DNA from: Methylomarinum sp. Ch1-1
Lineage (GTDB): Bacteria; Pseudomonadota; Gammaproteobacteria; Methylococcales; Methylomonadaceae
DNA length: 64,000 nt
Assembly (NCBI RefSeq): GCF_030717995.2
Contig: NZ_CP157743.1
Span: forward strand, 496,001-560,000
Reading direction: 5' to 3'
Below the pieces are notes generated by a model. That model saw only the letters and a program-made list of their open reading frames with translations, had not been told where the DNA came from and made no database searches. Shown one piece after another: positions 28,421 to 39,766 of the stretch. A program made the position numbers and the translations under genes. The first letter of the stretch is position 1. Every line of letters starts with the position of its first letter.

Positions 28421-29422
28421 TTAATCTTCCTTACCCGACAACAAGGATTCCGGATGACGTTGTAGATAATCGCTTAGATCCCTGATCGAACGCGTCGCTT
28501 GCTGCAAGGAATGCAGGGTTTCATTCAAGGCCGATTCAGGACCGACCGCATCGCCGAAATTCTCCATCGACTGCTGCGTCGTCTTTAACGCGACATTGGC
28601 CGTCGTCATCGCTTGTTCCATCGAGGCCAATAAGGGCTTGATTTCCCGATTCACATTGACCACCAAATCATTGGTGTTGTTTAGCGTCCGGTCGGTATCC
28701 TTCAGTAGCCTGTCCAAATTGCCATTCAGGGTCTTAAGGGTCTGGTCCATCCCGGCCAGAGTGCTTTTCAACGTCGCCGTGGATTCCTTGACATCGGCCG
28801 ACTTCAACAATTTTTTAACCTCCCTCAGGCTATCGCTGAAATCAGTAACCATTTGTTCCAACGGCAGATCGCGTATTTTTCCAATCACCTCCTCCGCGAT
28901 ATTGCGGATTTCCTCGGTGGTGGTCGGCACGCCCGGCAATTCCTGCAGTCCCTGATAATCCAGGCCGGCATAAACAGGCGCCTTATCGGGATAAATATCG
29001 AAATCGACATACAACAGACCCGTCAACAGGCTTTGTATTTCCAGGCGCGCCCGAAATCCCGCCTCGACCAATTGGTCCCGAACCACCTTCTCCTTATCGC
29101 TCTTGATGCCGGGAACATCGCTGCGCTCGGTGCCGGCCAAACTCTCCCGGTCGATTTCGATGACGACTGGCTTATAGATTTTGCCGGACTTCGGATCCAA
29201 CAATAAGGCGATATCGGTCACCTCGCCGATTTTGACGCCCTGCATCTTCACCGGCGCGCCGATATCCAGGCCATTCAGCGAAGAGTCGAAAAATACCACA
29301 TAACGCACCCTGTCGGCATTGAAGAGCTGGCCGCCGCCAAATACAAAAAGACCGGCGACCAACAGCAGCAAGGCGCCGATGGTAAAGCTGCCGATTGCCA
29401 ACGGACTGACGGGTTTACTCAT
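28421..29422 (-). CDS. mlaD: MlaD/MCE-domain lipid transport protein
   Basis: This 333-residue protein has an N-terminal membrane anchor (residues 9-29) followed by an MCE domain (about 38-150) with SSLNGLDIGAPVKMQGVKIG and SLLTGLLYVDFDIYP. The C-terminal half is a long helical region with heptad-like repeats (KSTLAGMDQTLKTLNGNLDR), longer than E. coli MlaD (183 residues) and more like proteins that form extended channels across the periplasm. It acts with the permease and ATPase encoded upstream. Direction of lipid movement is not readable from sequence. Confidence 0.92.
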   Translation of the reverse strand: MSKPVSPLAIGSFTIGALLLLVAGLFVFGGGQLFNADRVRYVVFFDSSLNGLDIGAPVKMQGVKIGEVTDIALLLDPKSGKIYKPVVIEIDRESLAGTERSDVPGIKSDKEKVVRDQLVEAGFRARLEIQSLLTGLLYVDFDIYPDKAPVYAGLDYQGLQELPGVPTTTEEIRNIAEEVIGKIRDLPLEQMVTDFSDSLREVKKLLKSADVKESTATLKSTLAGMDQTLKTLNGNLDRLLKDTDRTLNNTNDLVVNVNREIKPLLASMEQAMTTANVALKTTQQSMENFGDAVGPESALNETLHSLQQATRSIRDLSDYLQRHPESLLSGKED

Positions 29423-29439
29423 AAACTATGCCTTTATGG

Positions 29440-30207
29440 TTAAGCCTGATGACGGCCATGACCCTTCCCACGGGTCAAGAACTCGATCACCTTGGCGTTT
29501 TTCGATTCGTGTAATATCGTCGTCGGGTTTCCTGTCGCCAACATTGTTTTCGATTCGTTATCCAGAAAAACCGAGTTGGTGCCGATCGCGAAAATGCTTT
29601 CCAGTTCATGGGTGATGACGACGATCGTCGTTTTCAGCGTTTCACTGAGGTTGATGATCAGATCGTCCAACATCTTGGCGCTGAGCGGATCCAGTCCAGC
29701 CGAAGGTTCATCGAAGAAAAGGATTTCCGGGTCCAGCGCCATCGCCCTCGCCAAGCCCGCGCGTTTTTGCATGCCGCCGCTGAGTTCGGACGGATAATAA
29801 TCCTCGAATCCGGCCAAGCCCACCAAGGCCAGTTTGTACGAAACCAGGTCAGCGGTTTCGGCGCGGCTTAAATCGCTGAATTCATCCAGCGGCAAGGCCA
29901 CATTCTCGGCCAGCGTCATCGAACTGAACAAGGCGCCGCTTTGATAGGCCACCCCCAAACGCTGCAGAATAGCCACCCGCTCGGCTTCGCTCGCCCGCCA
30001 AAAATTTTGTCCGTCATACAGCACCTCGCCTTGCGCCGGGCTTTTCAAACCGATCAGATGTTTCAGCAAGGTGCTTTTGCCGCAACCGCTGCCGCCCATG
30101 ACGATGAACACATCGCCGCGGTTTATCGTGAAATTCAAATCCCGCTGCACCAGGAAATCGCCATAAGCCATGGTCAGATTCTGCACGGTAATATGGGGCC
30201 TATTCAT
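29440..30207 (-). CDS. mlaF: ABC transporter ATPase, MlaF-type
   Basis: I take the ATG at 30207 (MNRPHITVQNLTMAYG), which overlaps the mlaE stop by 4 bp (ATGA), in preference to an in-frame start 18 bases upstream inside mlaE. The 255-residue protein has Walker A GGSGCGKST, the ABC signature LSGGMQKRAGLARAMALDP, and Walker B ILFFDEPSAGLDP. The MQKR variant of the signature is typical of MlaF. It powers lipid transport together with the MlaE-like permease. Confidence 0.94.
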   Translation of the reverse strand: MNRPHITVQNLTMAYGDFLVQRDLNFTINRGDVFIVMGGSGCGKSTLLKHLIGLKSPAQGEVLYDGQNFWRASEAERVAILQRLGVAYQSGALFSSMTLAENVALPLDEFSDLSRAETADLVSYKLALVGLAGFEDYYPSELSGGMQKRAGLARAMALDPEILFFDEPSAGLDPLSAKMLDDLIINLSETLKTTIVVITHELESIFAIGTNSVFLDNESKTMLATGNPTTILHESKNAKVIEFLTRGKGHGRHQA

Positions 30208-31376
30208 ATGTCCAGATGATTGCATAACAACGTGATCACCGAATCGGCCACGACGATATAAACGATACTGTTGACCACAGCCTTCGTGGTCGCATCACCG
30301 ACATCGGAAGCGCTGCGACCGCTTTGCAAGCCGCGCATACATCCCGCCGTTGCAATCAACACCGCAAACACCAGGCTTTTCGACAAGCCGATAAAAAAGT
30401 CGGTCAGATCCACCGCCCGGCCGGTTTCATTATAGTATTGCACCAATGACACATCGAAAATGCTGACGGTCACCAATGCCCCGCCCAGCATGCCGATCAA
30501 ATCTGCATAAAGACATAACAGCGGCATCATCAGGATTAACGCCAGCATACGCGGCATCACCAAAAACTCCATCGGCGAAATGCCCATCGTTTTAAGCGCA
30601 TCGATCTCGTTATTGACATTCATCGCGCCCAGCTGGGCGGCATAAGCCGCGCCGGTGCGCCCGGTCACGATCACCGCGGTCATCAGCGCGCCCATTTCCC
30701 TGACGGTGCCCAACCCCACCAGATCAGCGATGTAGATTTGCGCACCGAACATCGCCAACTGCACGGCGCCGACGAAAGCCAGTATCATGCCCACCAACAG
30801 ACTGATCAGCGTCACGATGCCCAACGCGGCGGGCCCGGCGTCCTGTATGCATAACCCCATATCGACGGCGCGAAACCTGGCCTTGCCCCGCAGCAGAGAC
30901 CAGATGGCCAGCACCATGTTGCCGACAAACATCAGCAGTTCGCGGCCATCTGTCAGCGCCGTTAACACAAGATTGCCGATTTTAACGACCAGCGATTTCC
31001 GCGATGTACCCGCGCTCTTAGCTTTTTCAGGCACCGCCCTGGCCAATTGAAGCAAGCTCCGCACCCCTTCCGGCAAACCGCTCGAATCGACTTCGATATG
31101 CCGGGCCCGGCAAAAATCGGTGATCTTCAGCAGATAAGTCGGCAGCCTGCTGTCCCACTGTTCCAGCGCCTCCGCCTGCAACACCAGCGTGCGCGGCAAT
31201 GGGGCCTGAGTCAGTTCGCTCAGCACTTGTTCGACCGGCTTGATTTCGGCGCCCTGCACCCAGCTGCCGCTAAAACGAATCGCCATAGTCGCGTCATCGA
31301 CCGCGGTCAAACCGACATCGCCCGTTACAACCCGCTTATCTATCGCCCCGTTAACCGCCATTGCTCTCTCACTCAA
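30204..31376 (-). CDS. mlaE: MlaE-type permease with N-terminal STAS-like domain
   Basis: This 390-residue protein is longer than E. coli MlaE (260) because residues 1-125 form a STAS-like domain (LPRTLVLQAEALEQWDSRLP, DSSGLPEGVRSLL). The permease domain has about five membrane segments and the family stretches GMILAFVGAVQLAMFGAQI, VTGRTGAAYAAQLGAMNV and NEIDALKTMGISP. The fused STAS may play the part of the separate MlaB regulator. First gene of the operon; the start could be Met1 or Met6. Confidence 0.93.
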   Translation of the reverse strand: MSERAMAVNGAIDKRVVTGDVGLTAVDDATMAIRFSGSWVQGAEIKPVEQVLSELTQAPLPRTLVLQAEALEQWDSRLPTYLLKITDFCRARHIEVDSSGLPEGVRSLLQLARAVPEKAKSAGTSRKSLVVKIGNLVLTALTDGRELLMFVGNMVLAIWSLLRGKARFRAVDMGLCIQDAGPAALGIVTLISLLVGMILAFVGAVQLAMFGAQIYIADLVGLGTVREMGALMTAVIVTGRTGAAYAAQLGAMNVNNEIDALKTMGISPMEFLVMPRMLALILMMPLLCLYADLIGMLGGALVTVSIFDVSLVQYYNETGRAVDLTDFFIGLSKSLVFAVLIATAGCMRGLQSGRSASDVGDATTKAVVNSIVYIVVADSVITLLCNHLDI

Positions 31377-31464
31377 GTCATCAGACTTACTTTATCAATA
31401 AATCATAGTCGACGCGATGAATAAGGTCAGCATCAGCAATTCCCATCAGTTTGGCGTTCAAAAA

Positions 31465-31540
31465 GGGCATGGGGTGTGTTTGGCGAGGATGTCGGCAGCA
31501 AGGATGCTGCCGTCAAGCCCCCAGGGATGAGTTTACGGGG
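31465..31540. repeat. Second copy of the palindromic repeat seen at 13944-14024
   Basis: GGCATGGGGTGTGTTTGGCG...ATGTCGGCAGCAAGGATGCT...CAAGCCCCCAGGG repeats the block upstream of cbiZ with conserved spacing. GGCAGCA pairs with TGCTGCC in the centre. It directly precedes the IS end remnant at 31541. Confidence 0.55.
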
Positions 31541-31728
31541 CTACCTCATTAAAAATTTTAGTGGCAAAATAGCAAATTTATAATCCCCCTTAGCGGACTT
31601 GATGAATGAAAACAGAAGAAATGGATTTTTTAGATGTCTTTGGTCAATTGGACGATCCCCGAATCGATCGCAAAAAGTTGCATCCGATGCCGAAAATCCT
31701 GCTGCTCACCTTATATCGCAACAGGGAG
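31541..31728 (+). pseudogene. ISAs1-like transposase remnant (end plus N-terminal 40 codons)
   Basis: An IS-end-like sequence (CTACCTCATTAAA...GGCAAAATAG) is followed at 31606 by an ATG frame, MDFLDVFGQLDDPRIDRK and HPMPKILLLTL, the conserved beginning of ISAs1/H-repeat transposases. Homology stops at about 31720, where a REP-like array takes over, so the remaining ~330 codons are gone. Only the 5' end of the element remains. Confidence 0.65.
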
Positions 31729-32095
31729 GATTCGCCGCCAGGCAATCCGCCTGGATATGCACAACGGCTAATTTCGCCACCGGTGCGGTTTTTTGGCGGC
31801 TTGCTTCGCGAAGCCGCCCTACATTGGCATCGCAGCCGTAGGGTGACCACCGTAGGGTGGATTCGCCGCCAGGCAATCCGCCTGGATACGCACAACGCCA
31901 ATTTTGCCCCCGGTGCGGGGTTGGCGGCTTGCTTCGCGAAGCCGCCCTACATTGGCATCGCAGCCGTAGGGTGACCACCGTAGGGTGGATTCGCCGCCAG
32001 GCAATCCGCCTGGATACGCACAACGCCAATTTTGCCCCCGGTGCGGGGTTGGCGGCTTGCTTCGCGAAGCCGCCCTACGATGCGGTAGGGTGTGC
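31729..32095. repeat. Tandem array of about 128-bp REP composite
   Basis: About 2.8 copies of a unit consisting of GTAGGGTGGATTCGCCGCCA, a spacer (ATACGCACAACGCCAATTTT) and the inverted GGCGGCTTGCTTCGCGAAGC unit. Repeat starts at 31731, 31862 and 31990 give periods of 131 and 128 bp. The right edge, GCGGTAGGGTGTGCT, is half of another REP class and stops exactly at the acnA stop codon. Confidence 0.75.
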
Positions 32096-34795
<2,700 letters not shown>

Positions 34796-34884
34796 CCCCT
34801 AATCCAATCCCGAATTTAACTGTGACAACAACGGCCTTCGTGGATTCCATTTTTCGGCATTTGAACAGAGTCTCTACGGCTTTA

Positions 34885-35450
34885 CGTAGGAGCGCCGCCC
34901 TCGGCGCGAAAAAAACCATTTGGCCCGAGGGCGGGACGGGTTATTCAACCCGCCCCGAACGTTTTGGTTTTTGTTTGGCATGGGATTGAAAAATTCAGGC
35001 CGGGGTTACAAACCCAGGCCTGCTCAAGGAAGCTAAGCATCGTAGGTCACGTTGCCCGTGCCCTTGCGCCACGGCATTTCAACCCTGCCGATCAAACCAA
35101 ACGCAAGGGCACGGGTTACGTGACAATCATCTGGAAATGGCTGTATTTCCAAGCCGGACGGAGTTTGCAACTCCGTCCGCAACCTTTCATCGGCTGCCTC
35201 ACCGGAGGATCTGGGCTGGGCCGGTTATTCAACCCGCCTCGAACGTTTTGGTTTTTGTTTGGCATGGGATTGAAAGATTCAGGCCGGGGTTACAAACCCA
35301 GGCCTGCTCAAGCTAAGCATCGTAGGTCACGTTGCCCGTGCCCTTGCGCCACGACATTTCAACCCTGCCGATCAAACCAAACGCAAGGGGACGGGTTACG
35401 TGACAACCATCTGGAAATGGCTGTATTTTATGTATATTCAAAACGAAAGA
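34885..35450. repeat. Two direct copies of a 283-bp palindrome-rich unit
   Basis: After a GTAGGAGCGCCGCCC unit at 34885, the block starting at TTATTCAACCCGCCCCGAAC (34941) recurs at 35224, a 283-bp period. Each copy carries GGCCGGGGTTACAAACCCAG and a large hairpin behind a GTAG head: arms of 23 nt, GTCACGTTGCCCGTG...TTGCG (35046-35068) and CGCAAGGGCACGGGTTACGT...(35102-35124), with two mismatches and a 33-nt loop. The first copy also has a GGACGGAGTTTGCAACTCCG palindrome near 35157. This fills the acnA-fumC gap; no gene is present. Confidence 0.75.
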
Positions 35451-35517
35451 AAACGGTTATAGTGAAAGCTCGTCTTATAAGGCGTCTCAGCACCTCCACC
35501 TTGTCCGGGAGCTTACG

Positions 35518-36924
35518 ATGACCGCACAGACAGCAGATTTTCGCAGCGAAAGCGACTCCTTAGGCGCCGTCTACGTGCCGGCCGATAAATATTGGGGCGC
35601 ACAAACCCAGCGCGCCTTGCGGCATTTCGCCATCGGCGAAGAACGTCTCCCCCGGCCGTTGATTCGCGCATTAGGCATCGTCAAGCATTGTGCGGCGCTG
35701 AGCAATATCGCGTTAGGTAACATCGATCCGAAAATCGGCCAAGCCGTCGCCGCCGCCGCGCAGGATGTCATTGACGGAAAAATGGACGAGCATTTTCCGC
35801 TCGTGGTCTGGCAAACCGGCTCCGGCACTCAATCCAACATGAACGCCAACGAGGTCATCGCCAATCTGGCCATCATCCGGCTCGGCGGCGTGATCGGCAG
35901 CAAAAAGCCGGTGCATCCGAACGATCACTGCAATCGCGGCCAGTCTTCGAACGACGTGTTTCCCACCGCGATGCATATCGCCACCGTCGAGCAATTGCAT
36001 CATCGTTTGATCCCCGCCCTGCAAAGCCTGCAACAAGCGCTGACGGATAAGTCTGTGGCATGGCAAGACATCATCAAGATAGGTCGCACCCATATGCAGG
36101 ATGCGACGCCGCTGACGCTGGGACAGGAATTTTCCGGCTACGCCGCGCAAATACAGCTCGGTCTCGATCGCATTCATGACGGCATGCAGCGCCTTTATCC
36201 CTTGGCCCAAGGCGGCACCGCGGTCGGCACCGGCCTTAACTCGAAGGCTGGCTTCGCCGAAACATTCGCCGGAAAAGTCGAAAAATTCACCGGCCTGCCA
36301 TTTATTTCGGCGGCGAACAAATTCGAGGCCCAGGCCGCGCACGACGCCCTGGTCGAAATATCCGGAGCGCTCAATACCGTCGCGGTCAGCCTGAATAAAA
36401 TCGCCAACGACATCCGCCTGCTCGGCTCCGGCCCCCGCACCGGTATCGGCGAGCTGTCGCTGCCGGCAAACGAACCGGGCTCATCGATCATGCCCGGCAA
36501 GGTCAATCCGACCCAATGCGAAGCGTTGACGATGGTTTGCGCCCAGGTGTTCGGCAATCACACGACGATCACTTTCGCCGGCGCCCAGGGGCAATTGGAA
36601 CTGAACACCTATAAGCCGGTGATCGTTTTCAATGTGCTGCAATCGATCCGACTGCTTGCCGACGCCGTCGCCAGCTTTACCGAGCATTGCGTCATCGGCA
36701 TCGAACCCAATCGAGAAAGGCTTGCCGAATTAGTCGAAGAGTCGCTGATGCTGGTCACCGCGCTGGCGCCGCATATCGGTTATGACCGCGCCGCCAAGAT
36801 CGCTAACTCGGCGCTGAAAAACCGGCGCACGCTGCGCGAGGAAGCCGTCGCCGGCGGCCATGTCAGCGCGGAGGAATTTGACCGCCTGGTCGATCCGTCT
36901 CTAATGCTGGCCCCGGATGATTAA
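35518..36924 (+). CDS. fumC: Class II fumarate hydratase
   Basis: This 468-residue protein has the fumarase/aspartase signature [15 protein letters not shown] near residue 321, the active-site stretches [20 protein letters not shown] near 100 and [16 protein letters not shown] near 186. It converts fumarate to malate without an iron-sulfur cluster, complementing the neighbouring acnA in the TCA cycle. GGGAG lies about six bases before the ATG. The ferritin-like gene follows after 35 bp and may share its transcript. Confidence 0.97.
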   Translation: MTAQTADFRSESDSLGAVYVPADKYWGAQTQRALRHFAIGEERLPRPLIRALGIVKHCAALSNIALGNIDPKIGQAVAAAAQDVIDGKMDEHFPLVVWQTGSGTQSNMNANEVIANLAIIRLGGVIGSKKPVHPNDHCNRGQSSNDVFPTAMHIATVEQLHHRLIPALQSLQQALTDKSVAWQDIIKIGRTHMQDATPLTLGQEFSGYAAQIQLGLDRIHDGMQRLYPLAQGGTAVGTGLNSKAGFAETFAGKVEKFTGLPFISAANKFEAQAAHDALVEISGALNTVAVSLNKIANDIRLLGSGPRTGIGELSLPANEPGSSIMPGKVNPTQCEALTMVCAQVFGNHTTITFAGAQGQLELNTYKPVIVFNVLQSIRLLADAVASFTEHCVIGIEPNRERLAELVEESLMLVTALAPHIGYDRAAKIANSALKNRRTLREEAVAGGHVSAEEFDRLVDPSLMLAPDD

Positions 36925-36959
36925 TTTACTATTTTGTCACTTAACGAGAGGAGCCGATC

Positions 36960-37247
36960 ATGGCAAACGAAGGTTATCATGAACCCATCGCCGAGCTTTC
37001 CGCCGAAACCCGCGACATGCACCGGGCGATCACATCGCTGATGGAAGAACTGGAGGCGGCCGATTGGTACAACCAGAGAGTCGACGCCTGCCGCGACGAA
37101 GAGCTCAAGGCGATACTGGCGCATAATCGCGATGAAGAGAAAGAACATGCGGCCATGCTGCTGGAATGGATACGCCGCCGGGACCCGAAGATGGACAAGG
37201 AATTGCGCGACTATCTGTTCACCGACAAGCCCATCGCCCACCGCTAA
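36960..37247 (+). CDS. Encapsulin-type ferritin (EncFtn), no cargo-loading tail
   Basis: This 95-residue protein closely follows the EncFtn family of half-ferritins that oxidise iron inside encapsulin shells. Counterparts of the Rhodospirillum rubrum iron ligands Glu32, Glu62 and His65 are E30, E60 and H63 (MEELEAADWY, HNRDEEKEHAAM); W36-Y37 and the entry-site glutamates E29 and E32 are also kept. It ends at LFTDKPIAHR, directly after the helical core, so the C-terminal encapsulation peptide of shell-associated members is missing, and no encapsulin gene lies within the window. GAGAGGAG precedes the ATG by a few bases. It may work as a free decameric iron oxidase, or in a shell encoded elsewhere. 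Confidence 0.9.
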   Translation: MANEGYHEPIAELSAETRDMHRAITSLMEELEAADWYNQRVDACRDEELKAILAHNRDEEKEHAAMLLEWIRRRDPKMDKELRDYLFTDKPIAHR

Positions 37248-37475
37248 TCCGGCGCGCCTCAAGATGAGTGCTCTACGCGGGAACGATAGGGCTGATCCCG
37301 GAAGTTATTTAACTGGGAATGGCTGCCGTGCCTGTGGTCGTGACATTATTTCGGAATGTCAGGGAACGCGGGCGCGCACCCTGACCTACTCGAGACCAGG
37401 GGATTGCTCGTTCCCACGGTCCTGAGACTATCAGACGCGCCCTACGATTCAGCCCTGCTATCCGGAAACATTCAG

Positions 37476-38828
37476 ATGACTCGATACGATTATGATCTGT
37501 TCGTGATTGGCGCCGGCTCCGGAGGCGTTCGCGCCGCCCGCATCGCGGCGAGGCTCGGCGTCCGGGTCGCGATCGCGGAAAATCGCGACCTCGGCGGCAC
37601 CTGCGTCAATGTCGGCTGCGTGCCCAAGAAATTGTTCGTCTATGCTTCGCATTTCCGTGAGGACTTCGAGGCGGCGAAAGGCTTCGGATGGTCGGTCGAT
37701 GATGCGCGCTTCGACTGGTCAGTGCTGATGGGGCAAAAAAACCGGGAAATTGACCGCCTGCAAGGCGTATACGGCGATTTGCTGAATGATGCCGGCGTCA
37801 CCGTATTCGAAGGCAGAGCCCGTTTGCTGGATGCCCACACCGTCGCCATCGGCGATAAGTCATGGCGCTGCGAACGCATCTTGATCGCCACCGGCGGTCG
37901 ACCTTTCGTGCCCGATTTGCCCGGCAAAGAACTGGCAGCGACCTCGGACGACATGTTCGCGCTGCAGCAGCTGCCCGAACGTATCCTGATCGTCGGCGGC
38001 GGTTACATCGCCGTCGAATTCGCCGGTATCATGCATGGACTGGGCGTAGCGACAACATTGTGTTACCGGGGTGACAAATTGCTACGCGGCTTCGATGAAG
38101 AGATCAGGACATTCGCGGCCGAGGAAATGCGCAAAAAAGGCATCGACATTCTCTTCAACACCGATATTCAAGCGATAGAAAAAAACGGAAACGTCTACCT
38201 CGCCGATATCGGTCAACACGAGCCGCTGGCGGCCGAGCTGATCCTGTACGCCACCGGCCGGAGTCCGAATACCGCCGATTTGGGTCTGGAAGCGATCGGC
38301 GTGAAACTGGCCGATGACGGCGCAATCAAGGTGGATAAGCATTATCAGTCCAATGTGCCGTCCATTTATGCGCTGGGCGACGTGATCCACAGCCTCAACC
38401 TGACTCCGGTGGCGATCGCCGAGGCTATGGCGCTGGTCAACGATCTCTACGGCGATCGTCCGACACCGGTCGATTACGAGCATATACCCAGCACCGTTTT
38501 CGGCCAGCCTAATATCGGCGCCGTCGGCTTGAATGAAGCCGAGGCGCGCAAGCGTTATCACGACATCGATATTTACAAGTCCGTATTCACCCCGATGAAA
38601 CACACGCTTTCCGGGCTCGACGACAAAAGCCTGATGAAGATGGTGGTCAGGCGCAGCACCGATCAGGTCTTGGGCGTCCATATGGTCGGCGCCGACGCCG
38701 GCGAAATCATCCAAGGCATAGCCGTCGCGATCCGCGCCGGGGCGAGCAAAGCCGTGTTCGATTCGACGATCGGCATCCATCCCACCGCCGCCGAGGAATT
38801 TGTCACCATGCGCAAATCCGAAGATTGA
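37476..38828 (+). CDS. gor: Glutathione-disulfide reductase
   Basis: The ATG at 37476 starts MTRYDYDLFVIGAGSGG, the usual N-terminus; the longer frame back to 37356 is not conserved. The 450-residue flavoprotein has the FAD-binding GAGSGGVRAARIAA, the redox-active disulfide GGTCVNVGCVPKKL, an NADP-binding VGGGYIAVEFAG and the C-terminal His-Glu pair in IGIHPTAAEEFVTMR. It reduces glutathione disulfide with NADPH in the cytosol. Its place behind the ferritin-like gene suggests an oxidative/iron stress grouping, although 228 bp separate them. Confidence 0.94.
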   Translation: MTRYDYDLFVIGAGSGGVRAARIAARLGVRVAIAENRDLGGTCVNVGCVPKKLFVYASHFREDFEAAKGFGWSVDDARFDWSVLMGQKNREIDRLQGVYGDLLNDAGVTVFEGRARLLDAHTVAIGDKSWRCERILIATGGRPFVPDLPGKELAATSDDMFALQQLPERILIVGGGYIAVEFAGIMHGLGVATTLCYRGDKLLRGFDEEIRTFAAEEMRKKGIDILFNTDIQAIEKNGNVYLADIGQHEPLAAELILYATGRSPNTADLGLEAIGVKLADDGAIKVDKHYQSNVPSIYALGDVIHSLNLTPVAIAEAMALVNDLYGDRPTPVDYEHIPSTVFGQPNIGAVGLNEAEARKRYHDIDIYKSVFTPMKHTLSGLDDKSLMKMVVRRSTDQVLGVHMVGADAGEIIQGIAVAIRAGASKAVFDSTIGIHPTAAEEFVTMRKSED

Positions 38829-38839
38829 TCCCGATACCA

Positions 38840-39720
38840 GCGTAGGGTGGATCAAGCGCAGCGGATCCACCAATGTAGGGCGGCTTCGCGAAGCAAGCCA
38901 CCAAAACCCACACTGGAGGCCAAATTAGCGTAGGGTGGCTTCGCGAAGCAAGCCGCCAAACCCCGCACCGGAGGCCAAATTAGCGTAGGGTGGATCAAGC
39001 GCAGCGGATCCACCAATGTAGGGTGGCTTCGCGAAGCAAGCCACCAAAACCCACACTGGAGGCCAAATTAGCGTAGGGTGGATCAAGCGCAGCGGATCCG
39101 CCAACGTAGGGCGGCTTCGCGAAGCAAGCCGCCAAAAAACGCCACCGGAGGCAAAATTGGCGTTGTGCATATCCAGGCGGATTGCCTGGCGGCGAATCCA
39201 CCCTACGGTGGTCACCCGACGGTTGCGATATAACGCGTAGGCGGCTTCGCGTAGGGTGGCTTCGCGAAGCAAGCCACCAAACCCCGCACCGGAGGCGAAA
39301 TTAGCCGTTGTGCGTATCCAGGCGGATTGCCTGGCGGCGAATCCACCCTACGGTGTTCACCCGACGGGACGGTTGCGATACCAATGTAGGGCGGCTTCGC
39401 GAAGCAAGCCGCCAAAAAACGCCACCGGAGGCAAAATTGGCGTTGTGCATATCCAGGCGGATTGCCTGGCGGCGAATCCACCCTACGGTGGTCACCCGAC
39501 GGTTGCGATATAACGCGTAGGCGGCTTCGCGTAGGGTGGCTTCGCGAAGCAAGCCACCAAAACCCACACTGGAGGCCAAATTAGCGTAGGGTGGATCAAG
39601 CGCAGCGGATCCGCCAATGTAGGGCGGCTTCGCGAAGCAAGCCGCCAGACCCCGCACCGGAGGCGAAATTAGCCGTTGTACGTATCGGAAGCTCAATGGC
39701 GCAATGCGCACCCTACCGGA
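38840..39720. repeat. Dense REP array (about 0.9 kb)
   Basis: Alternating units of two main kinds, GTAGGGTGGATCAAGCGCAG and GTAGGGTGGCTTCGCGAAGC (with GGCGG variants), are separated by a fixed spacer such as CCCGCACCGGAGGCGAAATT, with inverted GGCGAATCCACCCTAC units at intervals. A segment of about 250 bp around 39090-39340 recurs around 39380-39570. No coding potential beyond repeat translations; the array separates gor from the convergent diguanylate cyclase gene. Confidence 0.8.
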
Positions 39721-39766
39721 ATTCATGATCCTCGTGACAGCCGAACGGGTTTGTGTATCGCTTATT

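Noticed and set aside
35570-36342. Minus-strand ORFs across fumC
   Set aside because: They lie wholly inside the conserved fumarase frame and lack recognisable features.
38840-39720. Short repeated proteins rich in Pro/Gly and Arg
   Set aside because: Frames such as those containing PPGNPPGYAQ recur wherever REP units recur and in several frames; they are translations of palindromes.
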